From IMG/VR virus record IMGVR_UViG_3300020215_000067, positions 1 through 47,077 of that record: DNA of 47,077 bases; one strand, given 5' to 3'. Source of the stretch: a virus. The notes under the pieces were generated by a model that was given only the letters and a program-made list of their open reading frames with translations, searched no databases and was not told the origin of the DNA. Every line of letters begins with the position of its first letter. The first letter of the stretch is position 1. Positions 46,681-47,077 of this stretch are shown piece by piece. A program made the position numbers and the translations under genes.

Positions 46681-47077
46681 TGCTAGACGGCAAAACACAA
46701 CCTTCTCTGTCCTGCGTTGATAAGCTGCGCGGGTTCCACGTGATCTACTGCGAGGAAGCCGAGAACCCTCTGAGCCTTACCAATTTCAGGATGGACCAAT
46801 GGGCGAGGTGGGAAACCAACGGCTGGACAGCAGACGATCTGCGCTGCGTGATCCGCTACATTAAGCGCCGGTTCTACGACAAGAACCGTCCCCATATCTG
46901 CCGGGGCATGCTGCATTTCAAGCGCCTCATAGAGCCTGAGTGGCGTGAGACGGGGCCGGATTATTCCTACTTCGAGCAGTACCTTTGCGATGCCAGGGCA
47001 GATCAGAGGAATTACAGGCCACCACCTTCAGCCAAACAAACCGTTCTCGCGCAGGCCAATAGACCGGAGCAGAATGG
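46680..47077 (+). CDS. N-terminal part of a junction-spanning hypothetical protein
   Basis: It begins at ATG 46680 and runs off the window; the rest is at 1-215. Residues 40-70 ('MDQWARWETNGWTADDLRCV', 'IRYIKRRFYD') and 'PDYSYFEQYLCDARADQRNY' suggest a small helical, winged-helix-like DNA-associated protein. I do not recognise the family. Codon 91 reads ACG here, but the left end of the window begins with t, so the other copy would read xTG. Confidence 0.7.
   Translation, partial: MLDGKTQPSLSCVDKLRGFHVIYCEEAENPLSLTNFRMDQWARWETNGWTADDLRCVIRYIKRRFYDKNRPHICRGMLHFKRLIEPEWRETGPDYSYFEQYLCDARADQRNYRPPPSAKQTVLAQANRPEQN
46952..47077. repeat. Right copy of the 126-bp terminal redundancy
   Basis: Identical to 2-127. 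See the left copy. Confidence 0.95.

Noticed and set aside
1-47077. CRISPR array, transposase or insertion sequence
   Set aside because: No regularly spaced repeats with unique spacers and no transposase-like protein were seen.

Overview
The window is one nearly complete genome of a temperate, probably podovirus-like phage. Bases 2-127 are identical to 46952-47077, so the molecule assembles as a circle of about 46,950 bp, and one gene runs across the junction. A tyrosine integrase, a small excisionase-like helix-turn-helix protein, ribbon-helix-helix regulators and several host-type accessory genes point to a temperate life style. The host is not stated by the sequence. The best clue is a secreted-protein style tail of the form 'ESNSNLTDDW ... 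VFWRAR' (gene at 20366), which I associate with Verrucomicrobiota, so a verrucomicrobial host is a reasonable inference but only that.

Layout. 1-1774 (+) is a run of very small accessory genes, mostly unknown, chained by 4-bp stop/start overlaps. 1751-4652 (-) is a second accessory operon (zinc-knuckle peptides, two Ea22/Ead-like proteins). 4641-5041 is a divergent control region with three copies of a 10-mer operator-like sequence and a 13-bp stem-loop. 5042-5548 (+) is a helix-turn-helix protein that may be the small terminase. 5865-7678 (-) holds a PD-(D/E)XK nuclease and three unknown genes. 7794-9506 (+) are small genes, including a J-domain-like protein. 9507-31480 (+) is the late morphogenesis block: large terminase, portal, structured leader, scaffold, DUF5309-type major capsid protein, head-tail and tail proteins, a signal-peptide-bearing beta-helix protein, holin-like and spanin-like membrane proteins, a very large tail protein, a cupin-like protein and three internal/ejection proteins ending in a 1281-residue LPD38 protein with an HEMAH metallopeptidase motif.

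After 31489 come a BamE-like lipoprotein (-), a divergent ribbon-helix-helix control switch with repeated CATAC operators (32071-32802), more small early-type genes, the integrase (-) overlapping an excisionase-like gene (+) at 36606-37815 with a candidate attP at 37816-38024, then an early/nucleic-acid block (38025-47077): an SSB-like protein, a Dam-type and a beta-class DNA methyltransferase, a RusA-like resolvase, an HNH endonuclease and many small Cys-rich proteins. No DNA polymerase, helicase or replication initiator, and no endolysin, could be recognised.

The most unusual locus is 44045-45026: a good promoter, a nested pseudoknot, a NUMOD4-HNH endonuclease, and immediately after its stop codon a 323-nt region folding behind an 8-bp closing stem with a 22-bp internal helix. 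This looks like an uncharacterised structured RNA attached to an HNH gene. A second strong RNA candidate is the structured leader of the scaffold/capsid genes (14293-14431).
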